Shown: positions 21,280-32,200 of the stretch, in pieces
How positions within the stretch are numbered: position 1 is the first letter of the stretch
Layout of the letters: each line of letters begins with the position of its first letter
DNA from: Mesotaenium endlicherianum
Lineage: Eukaryota; Streptophyta; Zygnematophyceae; Zygnematales; Mesotaeniaceae
Length of the DNA: 64,000 bases
Assembly (NCBI GenBank): GCA_009602735.1
Contig: WELA01004672.1
Location: 95,360-159,359 of the forward strand
Reading direction: 5' to 3'
Notes under the pieces: generated by a model
Told to the model about the DNA's origin: nothing
The model's database searches: none
Seen by the model: the letters and a program-made list of their open reading frames with translations, nothing else
Translations under genes and position numbers: made by a program

Positions 21280-22758
21280 ATGGTAAGGACAAGGTCTCAA
21301 ACTAGCAACTCCCGAGACATGGAGAACCAGGATAACGAGAATGTCGAAAACCAGGCGGAAAGCCATGTAGCGGGAACCCGTACCTATTCTGAAGCAGTAG
21401 CAGATACTGCAGCTAGGGAGGCTGCAGATGAGGCAGCTGCTATTGCCGCAGTCGCAGCTCAGCAAGCTGAGGAGGAGAGAGCCAGGCTAGACGCTGAACA
21501 AGTAGCAAAGGCCGTTGAAGATACAGAAAGGAGGGAAAGACAGCCAGCTGACGAGCGCACTGTCGAGGAACTCATGGCACCAAGGGCCAATGTTCTGAAC
21601 CCACCTCCTGCTGTACAACTCAATGTACCCCTAGGTCAAATACGTGACCGGCTGAATGCGGCAGGAATTGCTGCTGCAGGAGCAAGAGGGATTATTGAGG
21701 ACACTACTCAGCGAGTAGAGGTCAATGCTGCTGCTGCATTTGCTAATCTACCATCCCAAAGTGTAGACTTGGGAGCATTGTTCGTTCAGATGCAGTCGCA
21801 AATGGCGACCATGTATCAGTCCCAGCAGGAGGACAAAAGAATCATAATGTCCCTACTGCGGGACAGAGACCAACTGGGGTCTCACACCACTAGTGGTGGT
21901 GGCCGAGGGCCTAGTAAGCCCAAGCCGAAACCTCCCCAGGACTATGATCCTGAGGGAAACAGAAAATATTACCTGATCAAGTTTCTCGCGGATGTTGAGC
22001 AGTGGCTGGAGAACTACCCAGAACTGCAAGATTACGAGAAGGTCAGGCACACCGGTGCGCTACTGAAAGGCAGTGCCGCAGACTGGTGGCTTTACTGGAA
22101 GGAAGAGCGTAAGGCTCGGCAACTCGGTGACCCTACGTGGGTAGAGTTTGTCAAGAAGTTGCATGAGAAGTTTGATGTCATCAACCAGCAGGAGAAAGCT
22201 ATCTATGCGATGATCTCCCTGACACTGAAGCAGACCACTTCAGTTGCTGAGTTTGCTCAAAAGTTCCAAGAGAACATGATGAAGCAGCCGGATTTGCCAG
22301 AACGGTATAGGATAGCATACTTCAGGTATGGCTTGAAATCCGAGGTCTCTGGTCATTTTGCTGAGAAAAAGTATGAGAAACTGGCTGACTTGATCCAGGA
22401 TGCTGACGCCTGGGATCAGCAGCAGTTCAATCACAAGCGCCAGAGTAACGCTTTGGTGTCTAAGATTGTCAAAAAGCCCCACGGTTCCTACAATGCAGTT
22501 GAAGGAGACCAGGCTGAGGATAATCAGGGTGATGGATATGAGTATGAGTACAATGCTATTCAGTCTAGGAGTAGAGGTGGTCCCTCTCGAGGTGGCTATG
22601 GAAGCGGTGGTGGTAGGACTAAGCCAAGACCAGCCTCAGCAAAATCTACTTGCTACCATTGTCAGCAGAAAGGCCACTACAGAGAACAGTGTCCGGTCAA
22701 GCACCTGCCTAAGGTCGAGAGAAAAGACCAGCCTTTAAAAGACAGCAACAGTCAGTAA
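21280..22758 (+). mobile_element. Gag of family A copy 1
   Basis: 492 codons. Alanine/glutamate-rich N-terminal third (about residues 40-110), then the retrotransposon gag domain with WLENYPELQDYEKVR and LKGSAADWWLYWKEE and the TLKQTTSVAEFAQKFQENMM segment. Gly/Arg-rich linker, then the CCHC zinc knuckle CYHCQQKGHYREQC near the C-terminus. Forms the particle shell in this family. A near-identical gag region lies at 29240 onward in copy 2. Confidence 0.9.
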
Positions 22759-25700
22759 TCCAGTCTACTGACTGTGAGGATGCTAGAGATAGTGAGTCGT
22801 CACTAGCTGCCCTCGTAGCAGGTATTATGGGTCCTGCTGAACTGGATTCACTATGCATGCCTGACAAACAGATAAAGGAGACCAACAGCAATATAGACGT
22901 CCAGAGAGTGCACACTCTGGATGCTCTTGTTCCACCTGATGTCCGACATTTCTTTGCTAAGTCAGGAGAACAATGCGAAAGTCAGGAAAAGACAGTCCCC
23001 CCTATCCTACTGCATTGCATGATTGCAGGTAGGAAGGTGAGGGCATTTGTTGACGGAGGGGCGTCACATACTTTTATTCACAAGGACATAGTTAAGCGGC
23101 TAAGGCTGCCTACCGTCACCCAAGGAAATAGAAAAATATTCCTTGGAGATGCCTCAAGTATCCCGGGAGGAGTTATAACCAAGCCTATTGAGGTCCAGTT
23201 AGGTTCTGGCATTGCAGTTCTAACTGAAACGCTTACATTTGAGGTACTCAACACTGGCTTTTATGATCTCGTGCTAGGCAGGTCCTGGCTTAATAGACAT
23301 CAAGCTGAAGTGTGTTGGAGCAGAGGTACAGTTAAAGTGAGAGGAGCCAGTGATGGGCAGACTGACTTGGCACCCACCAGTGCTCTTCCTCTTGTCCTGT
23401 GTGGATGGCAAATGAAGGAAAAGAAGAGGCTTCCAGAAGGATGCAAGTTGCTGAATGCAATGGAGTTCGTCAAAAGCTGGAACCAGAAGGAAGACAGAAT
23501 GTTCTGTCTGCTGCTAAGAGAGGTACCTCCTCAACCTGAAGAAGTGGTTGAGAAAAAGGTACACCCTCCGGAGCACCCTACTGTTGCAAACATTGTTGCT
23601 CAGTACACGGATGTGTTTAATATGCCTCCAGGACTACCCCCTAAGCGGGAAGTAGATCATAGGATTGATTTATTACCTGGTAGCCAGCCACCCTGGCAAC
23701 GCACGTATGGCTTGTCTTATTTGGAGAGTGAGGAGTTGAAAACACAGATTGCAGAGCTGGAGGAAAATGGTTACATTTCTCCCAGTAAATCACCGTACGG
23801 CGCACCTATCCTATTTGTTAAGAAAAAGGATGGCAGTATGCGGATGTGTGTGGATTACAGAGCCCTGAACAGAATTACAGTAAAGAACAAGTATGCTTTA
23901 CCCAGAATCGAGGACTTGCTTGATACCCTGTCTGGCGCTAAGGTGTTCAGTAAGATAGATCTCAAGAGTGGTTATCATCAAATCAGAATTGCTGAGGGGG
24001 ATGAACACAAGACTGCTTTCCGCACACGTTATGGACACTATGAGTTCAACGTGATGCCATTTGGACTGACTAATGCTCCTGCTACCTTTATGGGTGCTAT
24101 GAATGACATTTTCAGACCTTATTTGGATAAGTTTGTGCAAGTTTTCCTGGATGATATTTTAATTTTCTCTAAAGATGAAGCTCAGCACACTGAACACTTA
24201 AAGAAAGTGCTGGACACTCTGCGGAAAAATCACTTGTATGCTAAAATGAGCAAGTGTGATTTCTTTAAGGAAAGTATTGAATTCTTAGGCCACGTTGTCA
24301 GTAAAGAGGGCATCAGTGTGGATCCTAAGAAAGTCCAGACCATAAGGGACTGGCCAGTACCACAGTCTGTCTCTGAAGTTAGATCCTTCCTCGGGTTGGC
24401 TAACTACTATAGGAGATTTATTGAGAATTATTCCACAAAGGCCAGTAAACTGACTGACCTTACTAAGAAAGACATCGGGTATGTGTGGGGGGAAGAGCAG
24501 CAGGCTGCCTTCCAGACCCTTAAAGATGCCCTTTGTTCTGCCCCAGTGCTAGCCGTGTATGACCCCAGCAAACCGGTGCAGGTGGTTACTGATGCCTCTG
24601 ATTTTGCCATGGGTGCTATTTTGTTGCAGCCTGCTGACAAAACCACAAAGGATGGTAAGGTACGGCAGGAGTGGCATCCTGTGTTGTATGAGTCTATGAA
24701 ATTTAATCCAGCGGAGATTAATTACTCAGTGCATGATAAAGAGCTGCTAGCTATCATTCATGTACTCAAACAGTGGAGAGCATACTTACATGGTAAAGCT
24801 TTTAAGGTGATTACAGATCATCTAGCTCTGACCCACTTTCAGAAGAAGTCCAAGCTGTCGAGGAGGGAGAACCGCTGGAGCCAGATGCTGGAGCAGTTCC
24901 AAGTCCAGATCGACTACAAACCAGGGAAGTTGAATCCTGCTGATGCACTCTCTAGAAGACCTGACTTGCAAGAAAGGAACTTTAGTCAGCATGCTGTAGA
25001 TAAAGTCCTGTGTGCACTCACTTCACTAAAGGTGAAAAAGTCCTTCCTTGAACAACTTAGGAAAGCCTACCTTTCTGACCCAACATTTGAGCTCAGCCCC
25101 ACTACTGGTATATGTCGTGCTACCGCACTTGGGTATAAGCTCAAGGGCGGGGTCTGGGTGACTGAAACCACTTCAGGCAGGCTGAAGCTGGTCATTCCTA
25201 ATAATTTGGAAATAAGGTCTCTCTTACTGAGTCAAGCTCATGACAGTCTCTTGGGTGGGCATTTGGGGCAGACCAAAACTGTTGGCAAACTGGCAAAACA
25301 TTATCATTGGGAGGGGTTACCCCGGGAGGTCTTGAAATATGTCAAATCCTGTGACCAGTGTCAGAGAAATAAGTCTCGGCACACACCACCCGGAGGTCTC
25401 TTGCAACCGCTGCCCATCCCAGCTGGACGCTGGGAAACTATATCCATGGACTGGGTGGTCTCACTACCAAGAATTGCCAACGGGCATGATTCAATACTGG
25501 TAGTCGTGGATAAACCGACAAAAATGGTCAATTTATCCCCACAATTGTCAAAGTGACTGCACTCAAAACAGCGACACAGTTTTACAACCATGTAGTATGC
25601 CAACATGGGCTCCCTTCTAATATCATCTCAGACAGAGGAACTCAAAATTCACCTCTAAGTTCTGGAGAGCTTTAATGGGGTTAATGGGAGTCAAACAGCT

Positions 25701-26544
25701 GCTCAGCACAGCAAACCACCCTCAGACTGATGGGCAGACTGAAAGAACTAACCGAGTTCTGCAAGAGGTGCTGAGAGCATATATTAACCAAAAACAAGAT
25801 AATTGGGATGACCTGTTGCCTCAAATTCAGTTTGCGGTCAACAGTGCGGTGCACGCGTCAACGGGCAAAACTCCTTTTGAACTCAGCCTGGGTAGAGTCC
25901 CTAAGTCTCCTCTAGATGTGCTAGGGGAATCTTTAACTCACCCTGAAGGGATTGACAACCCGGTCTCCCTCCAGTTAACTCAGGAGTTTGCTGACACCCT
26001 GTCAGAAGTCCAACGAAACTTGCACACGGCCCAAGAAAACCAACAAAAATACGCTAATCAACACCGTCGGGAACTGACATTTTCCAAGGGGGATTTAGTC
26101 AAACTGCATTCTCAGCACCTGTACCTCCCTGGTGTGGTCAAGAAAAAGCTTGGCCCTGTCTGGGTCGGTCCATATTCGGTGGTCCGTCGTGTCGGTCAGA
26201 ATGCTTACAAACTGAACATGTCAGCTGAATACAAGGGGCACCCGGTCTTTAATGTCTCCTTCCTGGAACCGTACATCAAAGGTGATACACTGTTCACAGG
26301 TCGGTTCCCTGTCCAACCGGGACCGGTCCCCGCTGTCCGGGACGGCGACCCTGAGGAATATGAGGTCGATGAGATTTTAGACGCTCGCTCGGTCCGTCGA
26401 TCGTCTAAATATGTCATGAAATACCTCATTCGATGGAAGGGTTACGATGCCTCTGGGGACACTTGGGAGTTTAAGGACCACTTGACCAATGCCAAAGGGG
26501 CGTTGACACGGTTCCACCTTCGGGCCGCTGGAGTCCCTCCATAA
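22759..26544 (+). mobile_element. Pol of family A copy 1 (PR-RT-RH-INT-chromodomain)
   Basis: Protease ([14 protein letters not shown]), RT ([29 protein letters not shown]), RNase H ([35 protein letters not shown]), integrase HHCC (H...H, CDQCQRNK) and core ([24 protein letters not shown]), [20 protein letters not shown] domain. It ends in a chromodomain ([33 protein letters not shown]). Chromodomains tether integration to histone marks in chromoviruses. Broken; at least one break. Confidence 0.9.
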
Positions 26545-26935
26545 CTGTCATTTCAGTTGACACGGGAAGGTGACAGGCGGTCCTGTCTCCATTTAAGTTG
26601 GAGGGGAAAATATATGACAGTTAGTGAGCGAGAGCGATAAAAGGACAGTTACGTGAATCCTCAGTGTCAGCATAGTGACAGAGGGGAGAGCCTGGCCCAT
26701 ATAAAGCACCTTGAGCTGAAGGAAAAAGGGCCTCGCATAACACTACATCACTTAACTCACCCTAAAACACACTCATACGTTTATGTGTAGCGCATCGCAA
26801 CTACGTCAACTTTTAGCAATCATCCTGTAAGGTAAACAGCAGCGAAGCCACTATACTAAATACTAACATACTTCCTGCAATCCCTATGACAAAGGTCCAT
26901 ATCCTACTAACTTGTGCCCTGGTTACATGTGCAGG
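26545..26935 (+). promoter_or_regulatory. pol-ORF3 spacer with PPT-like copy, TATA-like box and splice acceptor signature
   Basis: AAGTTGGAGGGG at 26595-26606 repeats the terminal polypurine tract. TATAAA occurs at 26700-26705. TACTAAC (26905-26911) lies 24 nt before the AG at 26933-26934, one base ahead of the ORF3 ATG. Copy 2 and the outer element have the PPT-like repeats and branch-site/AG arrangement at the equivalent place. ORF3 could be expressed from a spliced RNA, as env-type ORFs of some Ty3/gypsy elements are, or from an internal promoter. Not proven. Confidence 0.55.
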
Positions 26936-28372
26936 ATGGCGCCCACCACACAAAAGGAGGACAGAAAGCGCAAGGCAGAAGAAGCCAGGAGGACAATGGA
27001 GCAATACCAGAAGGAGCTGGCGGCGACGTCCCTCACCAGGAGAGAACAAGAAAGGGTCCGCAAGCAACAAGAGGCGGCAGAAGAGGCACAGAGGAAGAAG
27101 GATCAGGAAGCGGAAAACCTCAGGAAGGCTGAGGAGGAGAGACAGAAGAAACAGCAAGAAGAAGCGGCAGCGGCAGAAGAGGAGAAAAGGAAAAAGATGG
27201 AAGCGGACAGACAGAAGAGCTTGGCCACTTACAGGTATACTGTGGTGGGTGGCCAAAACTTCGATAACCTGAAGGAAGCATTGCTGGCAGCCCAGGAGAT
27301 CAACAAGCTGGAACAGACAACACTACTACAGAGGGAAGGGACTGCAGCACTAGATAGGTACATTGAGGCACATACCGGTGTGGTCCTTTACGAAGATTAT
27401 GCTAAGATGGTGGGCTATACAGCGGAGCAGGCCCGGTATCTCGCAGATGATTCAGAGGACAAGCCGGTCCCCATACCGGGAATAGTGGGAGATCAGAGAC
27501 TCATTCGGATGGTGAGCATGCGGCCCGATAGCTTTAAGGATACAGCATTCTACCTCACAATACTGTTAGCTTACAATGAAGTTGAGAGAAGGAGCTGGGA
27601 GTACTTGGCCAGGGAATTAGAGACCAAGGAACATAGGAGGAGGGGAAGAGACTACTTCTCTAAGGGAAAGCATGCCTTTGTCAAATGGGCAAAGAATGCA
27701 GGCCGGATAGATATCAGTAGGCTGAAGGCCAAGCAACCTCCGGCGCGCCCTAAGAAAGGGAGGTCGGTAGACTACTCCATGTCCACTAGGGAGCAGGACG
27801 ACTTAGTGGACGAGACCCCTACTCTCTCCGAGGAGGAGGATGAGGAGGATGAGGAAGAAGAACAAGGCAGAGGAGAAGCATCAGCAGCAGGCACTCAGGA
27901 TACCCAGGGACAAGCAGTGGCACTTCCTAAAGAACCACGATCAGGTGTTTGGAATGTGATCCCCGTTACGGCGACAACTGGACCCCGCACTCGCTCCCCC
28001 AGTCCACCTGCCCAAGCAGGGGAAGAAGCTGATCTGACTGTATTGGGCAGCAGACACAGACAGAATTCCCCAGAGGACGGGGGTGCCAAAAGAGGGACAC
28101 GCTGGTGGGCCAGAGGTATGCCAGCCTCCCCCTCCGCTCAGGGGCATGTACCTCTAGCCAATGTATTTCAGCATCCTACTGGAATGCCTGTCTATGTGGG
28201 GATCAACACCCAAGTGGTTGAAGAGCAGGCTACCATCCTCCGTTCTCCTCGAGGTCCAACTTTAGAGCAAACAGGGTTCTTTAGAAGGCCAGCTGACAGA
28301 CCTAGAGGGCTGTCCAGATCTAGGTCCAGATCTCCGTCTCCTGACCCTGAAGCCCCAGGAACAACCCCTTAA
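26936..28372 (+). mobile_element. ORF3 of family A copy 1, unknown protein
   Basis: About 478 codons, open from ATG 26936 to the stop. Residues about 5-95 are a Lys/Glu/Gln/Arg coiled-coil segment. Next is a conserved block with YRYTVVGG, YIEAHTGVVLYEDYAKMVGY, PIPGI, RLIRMVSMRPDSFKD, YNEVERRSWEYLARE and FSKGKHAFVKWA. Then a basic KKGRSVDYS motif, a strongly acidic run, and a Pro/Arg/Ser tail (LSRSRSRSPSPDPE). No transmembrane segment or signal peptide, so it is not an ordinary envelope. I do not recognise the family. Conserved in three other stretches of the window, which implies selection while the family was active. Confidence 0.7.
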
Positions 28373-28472
28373 GGTGACAGGCTGAAGAGGCAGTCAGTAA
28401 GGGAGGCTGGTCAGGTTCAATTCCCTTATATAAAAATTCTACGTTTTAATGTTGTTGAGGCGACAACAAGTT

Positions 28473-28485
28473 AAGTTGGAGGGAT
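28473..28485 (+). other. Polypurine tract of family A copy 1
   Basis: AAGTTGGAGGGAT immediately before the LTR start TGTAATG; repeated at 36583-36595 before the third LTR and, on minus, at 17576-17588. Confidence 0.75.
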
Positions 28486-29205
28486 TGTAATGAATCAGTA
28501 TATTAGTGGATATAATATTCATTTAAATATAATAGTCAATTAAGTTCAGCCTGCTGAACTTTAGTTAATAGTCAGTCTGCTGGACTTTACATAATTATCA
28601 GTTTAATGACTTAGTCGAAAGCAGCAGGCTGAATGTCCATACAAGTCAGCTTGCTGACACATTCTTTAACAGCAAGCTGACTTCCGTACTCGGTAGCAGC
28701 GAACTGCCTTGATATGCATCTAAGTGCGATATGCTAGATGAATGGCCAGATGACATCCCTATGATGGATGGCTATTCGGGATGATGGAAGATGGCGGTGG
28801 ATTTGGTTAACCGAGGTTTTACCAACGTGGTTAACTCCCGGGTAGGCGGTGCCATCGCACTGACCGTTGAACAGTAAACTCATTCCATGTACATGTGCTA
28901 GGCATTGCTCTCGAGTTCGGCATTCGGAAACGAGGCCAACTCTCTTGTACAGCTTACCGAGAGCGATCTGAATCCAAGGCGAGAAGCCATTGATACGCAC
29001 TGTCTTCTAACCTTGCTTATGTATGAGTTTACTGATTTGCATCATTGATGCTAGTTTACTCGCATTTGACTTACGAGTATTATTCACTGCTAGTGTATTG
29101 TCCTTTGCCGTTTAACCAGTTAACGGAAATACCATAAAGATTACTTGCTGATATAAAGATCTTCATTAATTGTTAATCGCCTATTTGGTAAGTCGATTCA
29201 TTTCA
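28486..29205 (+). repeat. Shared central LTR of the family A tandem pair
   Basis: 720 bp. It is the 3' LTR of copy 1 and the 5' LTR of copy 2, with a PPT on its left and a PBS on its right. Five CAGC-type dyads lie at 28545-28558, 28571-28585, 28622-28631, 28645-28658 and 28670-28681. Confidence 0.9.
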
Positions 29206-29239
29206 GTGGTATCGGAGCAGTTATCACAGTCTTCTTTGT

Positions 29240-32200
29240 ATGGTAAGGACAAGGTCTCACACTAGCAACTCCCGAGACATGGAGAACCAGGATAACGAGA
29301 ATGTCGAAAACCAGGCGGAAAGCCATGTAGCGGGAAACCGTACCTATTCTGAAGCAGTAGCAGATACTGCACCTAGGGAGGCTGCAGATGAGGCAGCTGC
29401 TATTGCTGCAGTCGCAGCACAGCAAGCTGAGGAGGAGAGAGCCAGATTAGAAGCTGAACAAGTAGCAAAGGCCGCTGAAGATACAGAAAGGAGGGAAGGA
29501 CAGCCAGCTGACGAGCGCACTGTTGAAGAACTTATGGCATCAAGGGCCAATGTTCTGAACCCACCTCCTGTTGTACAACTCAATGTACCCCTAGGTCAAT
29601 TACGTGACCGGCTGAATGCGGCAGAAATTGCTGCTGCAGGAGCGACAGGGATTGTTGAGGACACTACTCAGCAAGTAGATGCCAATGCCGCTGCTGCATT
29701 TGCTAGTCTACCACCCCAGAGTGTGGACTTGGGAGCATTGTTTGTTCAGATGCAGTCGCAAATGGCGACCATGTATCAGTCCCAACAGGAGGACAAAAGA
29801 ATCATAATGTCAATACTGCGGGACAGAGACCAACTGGGATCTCAAACCACTAGTGGTGGTGGCCGAGGGCCTAGTAAGCCCAAGCCGAAACCTCCCCAGG
29901 AATATGATCCTGAGGGAAACAGAAAATATTACCTGATCAAGTTTCTCGCGGATGTTGAGCAGTGGCTGGAGAACTACCCAGAACTGCAAGATTACGAGAA
30001 GGTCAGGCACACCGGTGCGCTACTGAAAGGCAGTGCTGCAGACTGGTGGCTCTACTGGAAAGGAGAGCGTAAGGCTTGGCAACTCGATGACCCTACGTGG
30101 GGAGAGTTTGTCGAGAAGTTGCATGAGAAGTTCGATGTCATCAACCAGCAGGAGAAAGCTATCTATGCGATGATCTCCCTGACACTGAAGCAGACCACTT
30201 CAGTTGCTGAGTTTGCTCAAAAGTTCCAAGAGAACATGATGAAGCAGCCTGATTTGCCAGAACGGTATAGGATAGCATACTTCAGGTATGGCTTGAAATC
30301 CGAGGTCTCTGGTCATTTTGCTGAGAAAAAGTATGAGAAACTGGCTGACTTGATCCAGGATGCTGACGCCTGGGATCAGCAGCAGTTCAATCACAAGCGC
30401 CAGAGTAACGCTTTGGTGTCTAAGNGTTTTGGTGTCCAAGATTGTCAAGAAGCCCCACGGTTCCTACAATGCAATTGAAGGAGACCAGGCTGAGGACAAT
30501 CAGGGTGATGAATATGAGTATGAGTACAATGCTATTGAGTCTAGAGGTGGAGGTGGTTTCTCTCGAGGTGGCTATGGAAGGGGTGGTGGTAGGACTAAGC
30601 TGAGACCAGCCTCAGCAAAATCCACTTGCTACCATTGTCAGCAGAAAGACCAGTACCGAGAATAGTGTCCAGTCAAGCACCTGCCCAAGGTCGAGAGAAA
30701 AGACCAGCCTTTAAAAGACAGCAACAGTCCGTAATCCAGTCTACTGACTGTGAGGATGCTAGAGATAGTGAGTCGTCACTAGCTGCCCTCGTAGCAGGTA
30801 TTATGGGTCCTGCTGAACTGGATTCACTATGCATGCCTGACAACCAGATAAAGGAGACCATCAGCAATATAGACGTACAGAGAGTGCACACTCTGGATGC
30901 TCTTGTTCCACCTGATGTCCAACATTTCTTTGCTACGTCAGGAGAACAATGCGAAAGTCAGGAAAAGACAGTCCCCCCTATCCTACTGCATTGCATGATT
31001 GCAGGTAGGAAGGTGAGGGCATTTGTTGACGGAGGGGCGTCACATACTTTTATCCACAAGGACTTAGTTAAGCGGCTAAGGCTGCCTACTGTCACCCAAG
31101 GGAATAGAAAAATATTCCTTGGAGATGCCTCAAGTATCCCGGGAGGAGTTATAACCAAGCCTATTGAGGTCCAGTTAGGTTCTGGCATTGCAGTTCTAAC
31201 TGAAACGCTTACATTTGAGGTACTCAACACTGGCTTTTATGATCTCGTGCTAGGCAGGTCCTGGCTTAATAGACATCAAGCTGAAGTGTGTTGGAGCAGA
31301 GGTACAGTTAAAGTGAGAGGAGCCAGTGATGGGCAGACTGACTTGGCACCCACCAGTGCTCTTCCTCTTGTCCTGTGTGGATGGCAAATGAAGGAAAAGA
31401 AGAGGCTTCCAGAAGGATGCAAGTTGCTGAATGCAATGGAGTTCGTCAAAAGCTGGAACCAAAAGGAAGACAGAATGTTCTGTCTGCTGCTAAGAGAGGT
31501 ACCTCCTCAACCTGAAGAAGTGGTTGAGAAAAAGGTAAGTTCTCCGGAGCACCCTACTGCTGCAAAAATTGTTGCTCAGTTCACTGATGTATTTAATATG
31601 CCTCCAGGACTACCCCTTAAGAAGGAAGTAGATCATAGGATTAATTTATTACCTGGGAGTCAGCCACCTTGGCAACGCACGTATGGCTTGTCTTATGTGG
31701 AGAGCGAGGAGTTGAAAACACAGATTGCAGAGCTTGAGGAAAATGGTTATATTTCTCCCAGTAAATCACCTTACGGCGCACCCATCCTATTTGTTAAGAA
31801 AAAGGATGGCAGTATGCGGATGTGTGTGGATTNCAGTATGCGGATGTCTGTGGATAACAGAGCCCTGAACAGAATTACAGTACAGAACAAGTATGCTTTA
31901 CCCAGGATCGAAGACTTGCTTGATACCTTGTCTGGTGCTAAGGTGTTCAGTAAGATAGATCTCAAGAGTGGTTATCATCAAATCAGAATTGCTGAGGGGG
32001 ATGAACACAAGACTGCTTTCCGTACACGTTATGGACACTATGAGTTCAACGTGATGCCATTTGGACTGACTAATGCTCCTGCTACCTTCATGGGTGCTAT
32101 GAATGACATTTTCAGACCTTATTTGGATAAGTTTGTGCAAGTTTTCCTGGATGATATTTTAATTTTCACTAAAGATGAAGCTCGGCGCACTGAACACTTA

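Larger units (their letters stand above)
20523..29205 (+). mobile_element. Family A chromovirus copy 1 (LTR-gag-pol-ORF3-LTR)
   Basis: 5' LTR 20523-21245, PBS 21247-21258, gag 21280-22758, pol to 26544, spacer 26545-26935, ORF3 26936-28372, PPT 28473-28484, 3' LTR 28486-29205. The 3' LTR is also the 5' LTR of copy 2. LTRs are very similar, so it is younger than the outer element. Nearly complete, but with at least one break in pol, so not functional as it stands. No TSD is seen at the ends of the tandem pair. Confidence 0.9.

Noticed and set aside
26700-28372. ORF3 as an envelope gene
   Set aside because: No signal peptide, no transmembrane helix and a highly charged composition; only its position is env-like.
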